A DNA stretch of 64,000 nucleotides from Anaerolineae bacterium (GTDB lineage Bacteria; Chloroflexota; Anaerolineae; Aggregatilineales; J027), in assembly GCA_008933735.1 (NCBI GenBank), contig WBUL01000002.1, forward strand, positions 124,001-188,000, in the 5' to 3' direction. The notes below the pieces were generated by a model that saw only the letters and a list, made by a program, of their open reading frames with translations, was not told where the DNA came from and searched no databases. The position numbers and the translations under genes are program-made. Positions 16,637 to 26,266 of the stretch are shown piece after piece (positions within the stretch are counted from its first letter, which is position 1; the number at the start of each line of letters is the position of its first letter).

Positions 16637-19600
16637 GTGAGTGTGAGAACTCTTCGTTACATAGTGCTGCCACTTGGCAGTTTAATGCTGCTGCTGACTT
16701 TATTTACTGTAGCACTGACCACTTTCGCTCAGGAGGGGGTACAGCCAACAGCAACATCGGGGCCTGAACTTCGCACGGCTGAACCGGCCTGCCAGATCTA
16801 TCATGTCACCGTCCCCACAGCAAACGTGTACTCTTGCGCGGGGGCAAGTTGTGGGGTCATTACCCCGCTTATTCTAAATACCGAGGTGTGCGTGCGTGGG
16901 TCAGCAGATAACAGCGCCTACCTGAGCGTCGATATCAACACCTCAGACCCGAACTCGCCCCTGTATTACATGAGCCGTTCTGAAATTGCGCCCGGACGTG
17001 CCGGACAAACCAATGCACCGACTGGTTGTTTTTCCTATCTCGTCAATGTTGGCGAAGCGGTTGTCTATCAGTGTGCGGGATTTGACTGCCCGGTGCTCGG
17101 TTCGATGCCATTTGAAGACTGGGTCTGTGGTCGCAATTACGGCGGGCAGTATGCAGGCTGGATTTACGCTGATGACTCAGACAGCGGATTAGTGGGCTGG
17201 ATACAGGTCAGCAACCTGAGACCCGGCAGAAGCAATCCCAATCAGCCGCCGGATGGAAGTATTGGCCCCACACCGGGTTTTGCCCAGGCGACCGGAGGTG
17301 CCGTTTTTGTTCCGGTGAATCCTACAATTACTCCTGCGCCCGGCACGCTGACTCTCAGCCCAATGCCATTGTGCCAGCAGTACTTTGTGACTGCGGTCAG
17401 AGCCAATATCCGTTCCTGCGCGGGTGAAGACTGCCCGGTTGTAGAACGGATTGAGCAGAATGAAACCGTCTGTATTCGGGGTGTGATGGAAAATCCTGAC
17501 TGGTTATATATTGACCTGTCGCCGGAAGAAACCTCTTCTGAACTCTATGCAGTGAACAAATCCGTTGTCGAACCCGGCGCTGCACCCCGTGCAGCCAACC
17601 GAAGCTATTGCGAAATTTATGAGGTCGCTTCGTCAGTTCGTGCATTGGCGCGGCAGTGCCCCAGTGTCACCTGCCCCGCATTGGATGCCCTTGAACCAGG
17701 AACATGGATTTGTGTTTTCGGTTATGGCGGTGAATATCAGGAATGGCTGCAAGCTGATGTTCCTGATGGGGCAAGAAATGTCTGGGTGCACGGTGCCGCG
17801 CTGCGCTACCGCGCTGATCTGGAAGGAACCACGCCTACCCCATTCGGCACCGAAGTTTCCTACTCCCTATCTCAAACACCGGTCTTCTTCCCCAGCCCCG
17901 CTGCCTCAACACCAACGGCGACCGCCGCCCTACTCAACGAGACACCGGTTACTGAGGTGGCTGTGTCCAGTGTATCGGCCTGCGTTCCTTTCAGGGTAAA
18001 CGTATCGTCGGCAGCAGTTCGAGAATGTGCTTCCACAGGTTGTGCGAATATGGGGGTTCTGACACGCGGCACAGAAATCTGTGTTCTAGGGGTCAATCCT
18101 GAGAGCAGTGATTGGTTTATCGTTGACCTGACACCGGGTGACCCGACTGACCAGGTCGCGTATATTGGGCAGAAAGTGGTTGAACCCGTCAGCGGCGAGA
18201 CCATCCTGGTCGCCCAAGAAGCCTCGCTGACCCCCAGCCCGACAGTCCCAACAACCACTCCAACGAACACCGTTGACCCGAATCTCAGTCCGACGCCGAT
18301 CTTCACGGAAACCCCAACCGTAACGCTGCCACCTGTTTTCACACTGACTCCGGGAGCAGACACAGGTACGCCAACCCCCACAGAGGCCCCGATAGCGGTG
18401 GGTGTCCCCGTTGGCCCACTGACGGCACACGAGATTCCGCTGGCGGCACTGCGCGTCCGCAATATCGAATTGTTTTCGCCGTTGGGCAGCACCCAGTTCC
18501 GCTTCCGTATCCCTGATAACTGGACACCGGAAGGCAGCAACGTCCTGTATCTGAATTTTGAGTACTTTGAGCAAATCGCTACTAACGCCGAGCAGCTAGG
18601 GGTAGAAAGTGCGCTTGTCAGCACTTTTGAAGTGCTGATGGACGGGGATTTGATTTCGACAGTCACGCTGGACAAAAATGTGGTAGGCCCGCAGATACTG
18701 GCTATTCCCCTTCCCCTGGATAAATTGCAAAATCTCAGACTCCGCAGCCACACGATCCAGCTTCGTTTGGTCGGTGATGATTACTGTGAACTCAACTCGC
18801 TGGCGCGGGTTTTTATCCGCAGCGACCAGTCCTATTTTCATTTTGAATATCGGGAAAACAGCCCTGTGTTGAATCTGGCCGTTTATCCTCGACCATTATC
18901 CAACGCCCTGCTGCCCAATCAGACTGAAACGGTGGTTATCGTGCTGCCTTCAGAGATGACACAGCACAACCTGGATGCTGCTGCGCGTGTGGCAAGTGGG
19001 CTTGGTCTTCTGACCGGAAACGGCGTTCAACTGCAAATCACAACCGATGACGCCATCACGCCCGAACAGCGTCAGAACTACAATTTGCTGCTGATTGGCC
19101 TGCCAGAAGAAAACAGCCTCATCCAGGAATACTACGAACGAGGGCTGTATCCCACCCAACGGGACGAAGACGGCAGATTGACCATTGAAGGCGTACCCGT
19201 TGCTAAAGGCGACGGCGTCGTACAGATTATTACCAATCCCCAGAATCCGCTGCGGGGTATCATAACCGCAACCGGGCAAACGCCAGAAGCCCTGCTCCGG
19301 GCAGCGCAGTCATTGGGCGGCCCACCTTCGATTATGGGTATTGGCGGCCCCGTGACTCTTATTTCCGATGCTCGCGCCGCAACCGGAGTCACCGCAACCG
19401 TCTTCAAAAATGACCTGACACTGGCGGATCTAGGCATTGATAACATTGTGCTGAATGGCATTGGCACTCAGGTGGCGGAAATCGAGTTTTCGATCCCCTC
19501 TGGTCAACGACTTGCCGATGATGCCTACATTGAAATTTACTACAATTACTCCGAGGTTCTGGCAACGGGCGGCTCGACCCTGACGCTGCTGCTTAACGAT

Positions 19601-20752
19601 GAGATTCCAATTGCCAGCCGCCAACTGCTTCCGGATGCGGGAACAGGCCCCTTTACGCTGCGCGGGCTCATCCCGCCAAGTGGTATTGTTCCGGGCACCA
19701 TCAACACCATAAATATTGTCCTGAATGCCTCTGGAAATTGGCAGTGTGACCCACCGGATGATTCCATTACATGGTTTACTATCAGTCGGGACAGCGTACT
19801 GCATTTGCCCACCCAGCCCCTTGATGTGTCCACCCAGCCAACGCTGGTGGGTCAATTCCCCTTCCCATTCAATGACCAGCGTGATCTGCGTGATGTTTTT
19901 GTTTCGCTGCCTGAAGAACCCACTCTGCAAGATATTGAACAAACCCTGAAAATTCTGGCTGCGCTGGGTTCGGCGACCATCGGCGGTGAAGGATTTGCCC
20001 CGACCGTCAATCTGGGTGAGCTTCCTCCTGGCATTGATCTGAGTGCATATCACTTCATTGTTGTTGGGAGAAACACCACCAATCCATTCCTTTCCAGCAT
20101 CAATAAGAATCTGCCACAGCCTTTTGCTGACGGCACAGATCAGCTCGAACAGGTACTGGATGATGTGACATTCCGTTTACCTCCCGGCTATGAGGTCGGT
20201 GTTATAGAAACGCTTCCATCTCCCTGGCAGCCAGGGCGCGTGATTCTGGTGGTTACAGGAACAGGGCCACAGGGTCAGGCGGTAGCAGCAACTGCTATGA
20301 CCGGGGCACAGTACGGTGGTGATGATTTTGCAGGGGATGTGGTTTTTGTCAGTGCAACGGCCATCTATCCGATTAATACGGCTGCCCTTGAACGCAGGAC
20401 AGAAGTTCTGGAAGAGGGCATTCCTCAACTGGAAACTGCCTCGGCGCAGCAGGCTTCAGCATCACCATTACCGGATTTGAACTTCACCGCGACTCCCGGA
20501 CCAACGCTGACACCGACATTGACGCGGACTCCTTCGATGACATATACACCAACCTCGATTTTCACCACAACGCCGACGGTAGCTTCGCCAACACCCATCC
20601 CAACCTATGCCCCAGTGGCTTCTGATCAGATCAGCGGTGTTGACGTAACAACACCGGAATGGGTCAACTTCCTCGGCATTGCAACGGTCGTGGTGCTTGG
20701 GGTAGCCTTACTCTATGCGTTGTTCACCTTTGCCCGCAGACGTAGAGCATAA
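16637..20752 (+). CDS. BcsB-like exopolysaccharide protein with five four-cysteine SH3-like repeats
   Basis: A surface protein of 1371 residues with a GTG start (AGGA 8 bases upstream). After a signal peptide/TM (8-30) come five SH3-like repeats starting near residues 52, 131, 246, 325 and 449. Each has four Cys with spacing 15-5-13 (16-5-13 in repeat 4). A Thr/Pro stalk (about 530-585) leads into a BcsB-type region (about 595-1270) with two carbohydrate-binding-like and two flavodoxin-like parts (FRIPDNW, ETVVIVLPS, IEFSIPSGQ, DVFVSLPEEP). A second TP stalk and a C-terminal TM (about 1343-1365) ending in RRRRA anchor it. BcsB normally guides cellulose from BcsA, but no BcsA with PilZ is present here. 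A structural or export role for the polymer is inferred. Confidence 0.82.
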   Translation: MSVRTLRYIVLPLGSLMLLLTLFTVALTTFAQEGVQPTATSGPELRTAEPACQIYHVTVPTANVYSCAGASCGVITPLILNTEVCVRGSADNSAYLSVDINTSDPNSPLYYMSRSEIAPGRAGQTNAPTGCFSYLVNVGEAVVYQCAGFDCPVLGSMPFEDWVCGRNYGGQYAGWIYADDSDSGLVGWIQVSNLRPGRSNPNQPPDGSIGPTPGFAQATGGAVFVPVNPTITPAPGTLTLSPMPLCQQYFVTAVRANIRSCAGEDCPVVERIEQNETVCIRGVMENPDWLYIDLSPEETSSELYAVNKSVVEPGAAPRAANRSYCEIYEVASSVRALARQCPSVTCPALDALEPGTWICVFGYGGEYQEWLQADVPDGARNVWVHGAALRYRADLEGTTPTPFGTEVSYSLSQTPVFFPSPAASTPTATAALLNETPVTEVAVSSVSACVPFRVNVSSAAVRECASTGCANMGVLTRGTEICVLGVNPESSDWFIVDLTPGDPTDQVAYIGQKVVEPVSGETILVAQEASLTPSPTVPTTTPTNTVDPNLSPTPIFTETPTVTLPPVFTLTPGADTGTPTPTEAPIAVGVPVGPLTAHEIPLAALRVRNIELFSPLGSTQFRFRIPDNWTPEGSNVLYLNFEYFEQIATNAEQLGVESALVSTFEVLMDGDLISTVTLDKNVVGPQILAIPLPLDKLQNLRLRSHTIQLRLVGDDYCELNSLARVFIRSDQSYFHFEYRENSPVLNLAVYPRPLSNALLPNQTETVVIVLPSEMTQHNLDAAARVASGLGLLTGNGVQLQITTDDAITPEQRQNYNLLLIGLPEENSLIQEYYERGLYPTQRDEDGRLTIEGVPVAKGDGVVQIITNPQNPLRGIITATGQTPEALLRAAQSLGGPPSIMGIGGPVTLISDARAATGVTATVFKNDLTLADLGIDNIVLNGIGTQVAEIEFSIPSGQRLADDAYIEIYYNYSEVLATGGSTLTLLLNDEIPIASRQLLPDAGTGPFTLRGLIPPSGIVPGTINTINIVLNASGNWQCDPPDDSITWFTISRDSVLHLPTQPLDVSTQPTLVGQFPFPFNDQRDLRDVFVSLPEEPTLQDIEQTLKILAALGSATIGGEGFAPTVNLGELPPGIDLSAYHFIVVGRNTTNPFLSSINKNLPQPFADGTDQLEQVLDDVTFRLPPGYEVGVIETLPSPWQPGRVILVVTGTGPQGQAVAATAMTGAQYGGDDFAGDVVFVSATAIYPINTAALERRTEVLEEGIPQLETASAQQASASPLPDLNFTATPGPTLTPTLTRTPSMTYTPTSIFTTTPTVASPTPIPTYAPVASDQISGVDVTTPEWVNFLGIATVVVLGVALLYALFTFARRRRA

Positions 20753-20758
20753 AGCGTT

Positions 20759-22915
20759 ATGATTCGCAGATTTCTTCTTGTCTTGGTCTTACTGATTACG
20801 GGCGGTGCAAACACCGCCCTTTCTCAGCATGATGCCGTGGAGTGGTGGCTCACTGGGCCAACCATTAAAATCACGCCGGATGCTGCCGCCGCCTCGAATT
20901 CCCCACTGGAAATCCATGCTGCCCGTCAGGAATATGCCCCTTTTCAGGTCGTTTTCCGCAGCCGCACCGCACACTCGGTCAACCTGGCGCTGGATTATCC
21001 ATCAGAATATTTCGAGGTCACCCTGTACGAGGAAACCTATCTTCCAACTCTGATGAGGTCTGAGGACGAGTTTTTCGCTCAGAATCTCATCCAGGCCCCT
21101 GCCTTACCCGATGGACTGAGTCCGTTAGACGGCAATCTGGAAATTAATCCGGAACTGCCAGGTGTCGTCTGGGTGGATGTCTTTGTGAAAAAAGACACCC
21201 CGGCAGGTGACTATGAGCTTACCATCAACACGGATACCGCTGGGTCTCGCCAGGTATTCATCAGGGTTTACCCGGTGGATATGCCTCTCAAGGCGGCAGT
21301 AGATGTGATTATCCCCGTCGGGGAAGAATGGTCAGTTCCTTTTTTTGCCCCTGAAAGTCCCCAGGCCTTTCACCGCGCCATCAACAAACTGCTTCTAGAC
21401 CATTACATCATTCCGGGAGACTGGGTCAGCCAACCGCGTTATACCCCGACGGGATGGGACTTTTCCGGATTTATCCAGGAAATTCAGAACCTGCCTGTCG
21501 GCACAAAATTCCTGACGCCCATCCCATATGTTGGCGAACAGTATCTCTTTGAAGATCCGATGGGTGTTCCCTACACCTATACCGATTTCAACAACTCAAG
21601 TTTTGTGCTGCAACTGAAAGACTATTTTGTGGATTTGGCCTCTGCCCTACGAGCAGCAGGACGGTTAGAAGACGCGCTCGTATATCCTACCGACGAAACC
21701 CGCTGGCTCGCAGACGAACCTATCCATAACGGGCCACAGGGCTTCCAGCATCTCGCACAGTGGACCCAAATCATCCGGGAAGCTGGCTTGAAAGTGATTG
21801 CGTCCTGGGTATATCCCGCCCCAATTGGCGATCCTGCCTACGGTTGGCTGCCTGGAACCGCAGTCGCTGACAACTTCCATGTCCACCAGGACTACTTTGA
21901 CGCCGCACCGGAACACTATCAGGAATATATAGATCAGGGTTATGACGCCAGTGTTTATCTGAATGAATATGGCGATATGATTGATATGCCTGCCGCGATC
22001 CAGCGGGGGCTGCTCTGGCACGCCTATGGGAACAATATTCATCTGATCATGGGTTATGCAGATATGGAATGGGTCAACGCAACCTATGACCTGGTTGATC
22101 CCTGGAAAAACCCCGAACTGGTCGTGCCCAAATCTGGCTATGGTGGTGGGGCGCTCATCTGGCCCGGACCATTTCCATCGCTGCGGATAAAGACCCTGCG
22201 GGAAGGTATTGAAGATACACGGCTGCTCGACCTGTACGCGGAAGCGTTCGGCTTAGAAGCGGCGCAGGGATTTGCTGCCTGTCTGACGCCTGGTTTACTA
22301 GCAGATCAGAATCCCCCCGCTAACCTCTTTGACGATGCTCACACTGCCTTGCTCACAGCACTGGCAAACAACCAGGCCATCCCTGAAGGAACACTGTGCC
22401 TTCCTGCACCCGCTTATGAGGATCAGCAAGTGGTGTTAGATATGGACTCCAGTGGGGATTCGCTTCGTGAATGGGAATTTGATGGAGCGGAGGGCCAGTT
22501 CATACCCTCAGACGATGGTTCTGCGCTTCAGGTCACTTTTAATGGCGAATCGGGCGGTTTTGCAGGTTTCTATTTCGGTGAACAGGATTGGAGTAACTGG
22601 ACAGCCCTTCAGGTCACGGTTACCAGTGACAGCCCTTATTTTACGCTCCTCGACATCGGCCTTTCCGACGATGCGGGCAGCTACAATTTGCTTCGCGGCG
22701 GGGCGATCCTCATTGGGCCGTATACCAGCCGAACGATTACCATGCCTCTCGTGCAGCCTTTGGACGAAGAAAAATTATTCGACTGGACGACCGTTGAATA
22801 TATGAGCATTGAGGTCGCACTTACAACGACCTGGACCAATGGCTTCGGAGAAATTAATACTTATCCGCTTGGCACACGGACTCTGATCTTTGACAATTTT
22901 GTGCTGGTGCGATGA
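20759..22915 (+). CDS. Secreted GH123-like (DUF4091) glycosidase with C-terminal beta-sandwich
   Basis: A secreted protein of 718 residues: signal peptide 1-22, an N-terminal beta domain (EIHAARQEYAPFQVVF), then a TIM-barrel-like region with LADEP at 317-321. The adjacent Asp319-Glu320 matches the catalytic pair of GH123 N-acetylgalactosaminidases, which use substrate-assisted catalysis. The region ends with the DUF4091 signature SLRIKTLREGIEDTRLLDLY. The last 150 residues look like a carbohydrate-binding jelly roll. It sits inside the polysaccharide operon 6 bases after the BcsB-like gene, so trimming or releasing the polymer is plausible. The activity is inferred from the motif and not certain. 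Confidence 0.75.
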   Translation: MIRRFLLVLVLLITGGANTALSQHDAVEWWLTGPTIKITPDAAAASNSPLEIHAARQEYAPFQVVFRSRTAHSVNLALDYPSEYFEVTLYEETYLPTLMRSEDEFFAQNLIQAPALPDGLSPLDGNLEINPELPGVVWVDVFVKKDTPAGDYELTINTDTAGSRQVFIRVYPVDMPLKAAVDVIIPVGEEWSVPFFAPESPQAFHRAINKLLLDHYIIPGDWVSQPRYTPTGWDFSGFIQEIQNLPVGTKFLTPIPYVGEQYLFEDPMGVPYTYTDFNNSSFVLQLKDYFVDLASALRAAGRLEDALVYPTDETRWLADEPIHNGPQGFQHLAQWTQIIREAGLKVIASWVYPAPIGDPAYGWLPGTAVADNFHVHQDYFDAAPEHYQEYIDQGYDASVYLNEYGDMIDMPAAIQRGLLWHAYGNNIHLIMGYADMEWVNATYDLVDPWKNPELVVPKSGYGGGALIWPGPFPSLRIKTLREGIEDTRLLDLYAEAFGLEAAQGFAACLTPGLLADQNPPANLFDDAHTALLTALANNQAIPEGTLCLPAPAYEDQQVVLDMDSSGDSLREWEFDGAEGQFIPSDDGSALQVTFNGESGGFAGFYFGEQDWSNWTALQVTVTSDSPYFTLLDIGLSDDAGSYNLLRGGAILIGPYTSRTITMPLVQPLDEEKLFDWTTVEYMSIEVALTTTWTNGFGEINTYPLGTRTLIFDNFVLVR

Positions 22916-24015
22916 AACGAGACTACCGCGTTTTACTGGTAGACCTGGCACAAAGTTACGGGGGAGCAGAAGTCAGGGTGATAACTCAGGCAAAATACCT
23001 GCAAGACCGTGTCGCCCACTGCGCGGTAGCGGTCTTGCAGAACAGCCCGCTTCATCAGCGACTCCAAGAAATGAATCTACCCTGTGAACCTCTGTCGATT
23101 GGACGCGGCAGCCCACGCATGGGGTTAGCCCTACGCCACATCGCTCAACACGGCAAATATCAGTTGATCGATGCCCATAATGTCCATTCGATTTTGTGGG
23201 GACATCTGGGTGGCTACCTGGGAGGCACAAGGGGTCTGGTCTCGACAATGCACAGCGACTACGGCAAAGAGTATCCGGGACTGAAAGGCATTTTTTACGA
23301 AAGCACCCTCTGGTTGAATCGTCGTATCGCGCGGGAATACATTACGGTCACAGAAGTGCTGCAAGAAAAATATGCCGCTCTGATTTCCAGCACCCTGATT
23401 CATAATGCCGTGCCCATTCCTGAACTTCCCTTACCTCCTAAAAATCCTGACCTGATCCGCTCATGGGGGTTCTCGCCTGATGATTTTATTGTGGTTATAC
23501 CAGCACGGTTGAAGCCGGTCAAAGGCCACCGCTACCTGATTGATGCTTTTGCACAACTAGACGATTTCCCCCAGGTGAAACTACTGATTGCAGGGGACGG
23601 CCCCCTGCAACCGGAGCTGGAAGCACAGGTCAATGCTCTGAACCTGGCTGATCGTGTTCATTTTGCGGGTTTTCGGCAGGATATCCCAGCGATTCTGCAA
23701 TCAGTCGACAGTGTATGTATGGCCTCTTTATCCGAAGCGCTGCCCTATGCGGTTCTGGAAGCTGGCTCGTATGCCCGCCCACTCCTGGTCACGGCGGTGG
23801 GGGGAATGGCAACCCTGCTTGAGGATCACAAAACGGCACTGCTGGTTCCCCCACAGGACGCTGCCGCTCTGGCGAATGGGCTCCGAGAACTGGTCACGCG
23901 CCCGGAACAGACCCGACAGCTTGGGTTGGCCGCCTATGAACTGGTAAAAAACTCCTTTAGCACAGAAGTGATGATTGATAAAATTCTGAAAGTGTACGAC
24001 AACGCAGTGAAATGA
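22912..24015 (+). CDS. Glycosyltransferase family 4
   Basis: A 367-residue GT-B enzyme of the GT4 type, overlapping the previous gene by ATGA. The N-domain has the glycine-rich acceptor loop DLAQSYGGAEVRV. The C-domain has RLKPVKGHRYLIDAF, LLIAGDGPLQPEL and the donor-site EALPYAVLEAGSYARP block with the expected Glu pair. It is cytoplasmic or membrane-peripheral and should add one sugar to the lipid-linked repeat unit. Confidence 0.9.
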   Translation: MKRDYRVLLVDLAQSYGGAEVRVITQAKYLQDRVAHCAVAVLQNSPLHQRLQEMNLPCEPLSIGRGSPRMGLALRHIAQHGKYQLIDAHNVHSILWGHLGGYLGGTRGLVSTMHSDYGKEYPGLKGIFYESTLWLNRRIAREYITVTEVLQEKYAALISSTLIHNAVPIPELPLPPKNPDLIRSWGFSPDDFIVVIPARLKPVKGHRYLIDAFAQLDDFPQVKLLIAGDGPLQPELEAQVNALNLADRVHFAGFRQDIPAILQSVDSVCMASLSEALPYAVLEAGSYARPLLVTAVGGMATLLEDHKTALLVPPQDAAALANGLRELVTRPEQTRQLGLAAYELVKNSFSTEVMIDKILKVYDNAVK

Positions 24016-25055
24016 CAAAGAGATCACCAATGCTTGCCAAAGTCCTCTACCGTGTTAAAGCCGACAAGTTCATGGATGCCTACTGGGGGCGGTCACGCCT
24101 GACAGTTCTCGCTTACCATCGAATTAATGATTCGTATGCGCCCGATTTTGACTTTTACGGGCCCAACGTCAGCGCCACACCGGAAATGTTCGAGCGCCAT
24201 CTGGAATACATCGGCAAAAACTTCAATGTGGTGGATTTGCAGGCGGTGGTGGATTTTGTCGAAAACGGTAAACCTCTGCCCGCCCGCCCCTTATTGATCA
24301 CCTTTGATGATGGATATCTGGACAATTATGAGTTCGCCTTCCCTTCTTTGAAAAAATACGGCTTTCCAGCCGTCATTTTCCTGATGACCCGTGGGATGAC
24401 AAACACGAATGAACGCCCCTGGTGGGATGAATGTGCATATTATTTCTTCCACACCAGGAAAACCAGTGCAGACTTGCCCCTCATCGGGAAGCTGGAATTT
24501 CCTACGCCGCAGGAACGCGAAAACGTCCGCGAAAAACTAATGAAACAGTTGAAGTTGATCCCCGAAGCCGAAAAACGCGCCAGCCTGGACAAACTCCAAC
24601 ACGTCCTGGAAGTCCCTTCGCCCAGCATGAACGGGCAAATCTTCATGAACTGGGAACAGGTACGGGAACTGGTCGCCAATGGGATCACCTGCCAGCCCCA
24701 TACAGTCAACCATCCGATTTTGACACGTATCTCAGAGACGCAGGTGTATGAGGAAATCAAGCAGTCGCGCGACCATATCCAGCAGGAAACCGGGCAGGAC
24801 ATCGTGGCGTTTGCCTATCCAAATGGACGTGTGGCAGATTACAATCAGGCAGCACTCAACGCCCTACGGGAATATGGGTACAAAGTAGCCTTTACGCTGA
24901 CCTCTGGACCGATGCCAAATGGCGATGTCAAAAAGCACCCTCTGGAAATTCGCCGTGTTTATCTGGGCCGCCGAGATAACTTTGAAGTTTTTGTCATGAA
25001 AGCAATGGGGGCATCAGCTTTCGGTGAACCCCCGGCATATGTGGAGGCGAAATAG
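24012..25055 (+). CDS. Polysaccharide deacetylase (NodB domain)
   Basis: A 347-residue carbohydrate esterase family 4-type protein. The NodB motifs are LAYHRI (32-37), TFDDGY with Asp99 and Asp100, the metal-binding His pair in PHTVNHP (His230 and His234) and FAYPNGR further on. A helical insertion of about 75 residues separates motif 1 from the His pair. There is no clear signal peptide, so it probably acts on a cytoplasmic, lipid-linked or membrane-associated substrate, presumably removing N-acetyl groups. It overlaps the GT4 gene by ATGA and the next GT by one base. Confidence 0.88.
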   Translation: MTKRSPMLAKVLYRVKADKFMDAYWGRSRLTVLAYHRINDSYAPDFDFYGPNVSATPEMFERHLEYIGKNFNVVDLQAVVDFVENGKPLPARPLLITFDDGYLDNYEFAFPSLKKYGFPAVIFLMTRGMTNTNERPWWDECAYYFFHTRKTSADLPLIGKLEFPTPQERENVREKLMKQLKLIPEAEKRASLDKLQHVLEVPSPSMNGQIFMNWEQVRELVANGITCQPHTVNHPILTRISETQVYEEIKQSRDHIQQETGQDIVAFAYPNGRVADYNQAALNALREYGYKVAFTLTSGPMPNGDVKKHPLEIRRVYLGRRDNFEVFVMKAMGASAFGEPPAYVEAK

Positions 25056-26260
25056 TGCGCGTTTACGTAGTCGAAGCCTCTGGCAAAGGCGGGTTGATTC
25101 ATTATTCGTATCATTTGAGTCGGGGCTTGCAGCGCTGCGGCGTGGAAACTACCCTGGTAACATCCACCGCGTATGAGCTGCGCGACCTGGAGCATCCCTT
25201 TAGGGTGGTGGAATTTTTGCACCTTTGGGATCCCCGTGCCAGCAAAAGCGGCAATCCATTGTGGCACAAAGCGCGAAGGGGATTACGCGGTCTCCAATAT
25301 ATTTACCAGTGGTATCGACTGGTCAACTTTCTGAAGCGCGAAAAACCGGATGTCGTGTTGTTTGGAGAAATGCGTTTTGCCTTTGAAACCTACTTCCTGC
25401 AAATGCTGCGCCGTTCAGGAATTAAGTTAGCAGACATCGTCCATGATGTTCAGGCATATGATACCCGTAAGGGGTCAGACAACATCCTACATCAGTCGGA
25501 AAAACACCTCGCGCAGTACAACAAAATGTATGCTCAGTTCAACTATCTCTTTGTGCATGATCGCAGCAACCGGGAGTTGTTCCTCAATCTGTACGACATC
25601 CCTGCCGAGCGTGTGTTTGAAATCCCAATGGCGACCAATGAACTGGTGCTGGAAGTCAAACCGGCTTATACCCCGGAAGGTTTACGAGATCACCTGGGCA
25701 TTCCTGATGACCGCCCAATCGTACTGTTTTTTGGCACTATTACCAAGTACAAGGGATTGGTCGATTTAATCCGTGCCTTCCCCGCGATTCATCAGGCGAC
25801 TAACGCTCAGCTTCTCATTGCAGGTTTTCCCGGGAAAGATGTTGATGTGCCAGAGCTCAAGGGCATTGTGCAGAGTCTTGACATGAACGACTACACCACC
25901 TGGTTCTTAGATTATGTTCCTAATGAATGGGTTGCTCCCATGATGGAAATCAGTGATGTAGTTATTTTGCCCTACCGCGCTATTACCCAGAGCGCCGTGA
26001 TTCAAATCGCGTATGCCTGTGGCAAACCTGTGGTCGCCACACGAGTCGGCGGTCTGCCAGACATTGTTGAGGAAGGCAAAAGCGGCCTGCTCGCTGACCC
26101 ACAAAATCCGGACTCTCTCGCACAGGCGATTATTACAGCGCTTGACAACAAAGATAAACTGCGCGAAATGGGCAAATATGCCCGCCATCTGGCTGAATCA
26201 CGTTATTCATGGATGGTCGTTGGAGATATTATCAAAAAAGCGTTTGAGAAAAGCCTGTAG
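25055..26260 (+). CDS. Glycosyltransferase family 4
   Basis: A 401-residue GT-B glycosyltransferase with a GTG start whose first G is the last base of the preceding TAG. The N-terminus has GKGGLIHYSYHLSRGL. The C-domain has LFFGTITKYKGLVDLI, the LLIAGFPG loop, and the donor-binding region VVILPYRAITQSAVIQIAYACGKPVVAT. It ends the plus-strand polysaccharide operon, 6 bases before the end of the convergent epimerase gene. Confidence 0.9.
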   Translation: MRVYVVEASGKGGLIHYSYHLSRGLQRCGVETTLVTSTAYELRDLEHPFRVVEFLHLWDPRASKSGNPLWHKARRGLRGLQYIYQWYRLVNFLKREKPDVVLFGEMRFAFETYFLQMLRRSGIKLADIVHDVQAYDTRKGSDNILHQSEKHLAQYNKMYAQFNYLFVHDRSNRELFLNLYDIPAERVFEIPMATNELVLEVKPAYTPEGLRDHLGIPDDRPIVLFFGTITKYKGLVDLIRAFPAIHQATNAQLLIAGFPGKDVDVPELKGIVQSLDMNDYTTWFLDYVPNEWVAPMMEISDVVILPYRAITQSAVIQIAYACGKPVVATRVGGLPDIVEEGKSGLLADPQNPDSLAQAIITALDNKDKLREMGKYARHLAESRYSWMVVGDIIKKAFEKSL

Positions 26261-26266
26261 GCATTC

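Noticed and set aside
17872..18753. 293-codon open frame on the minus strand
   Set aside because: It is antisense to the Thr/Pro-rich stalk and start of the BcsB-like gene; its Val/Gly/Ser-rich translation is a typical shadow of TP-rich coding DNA.
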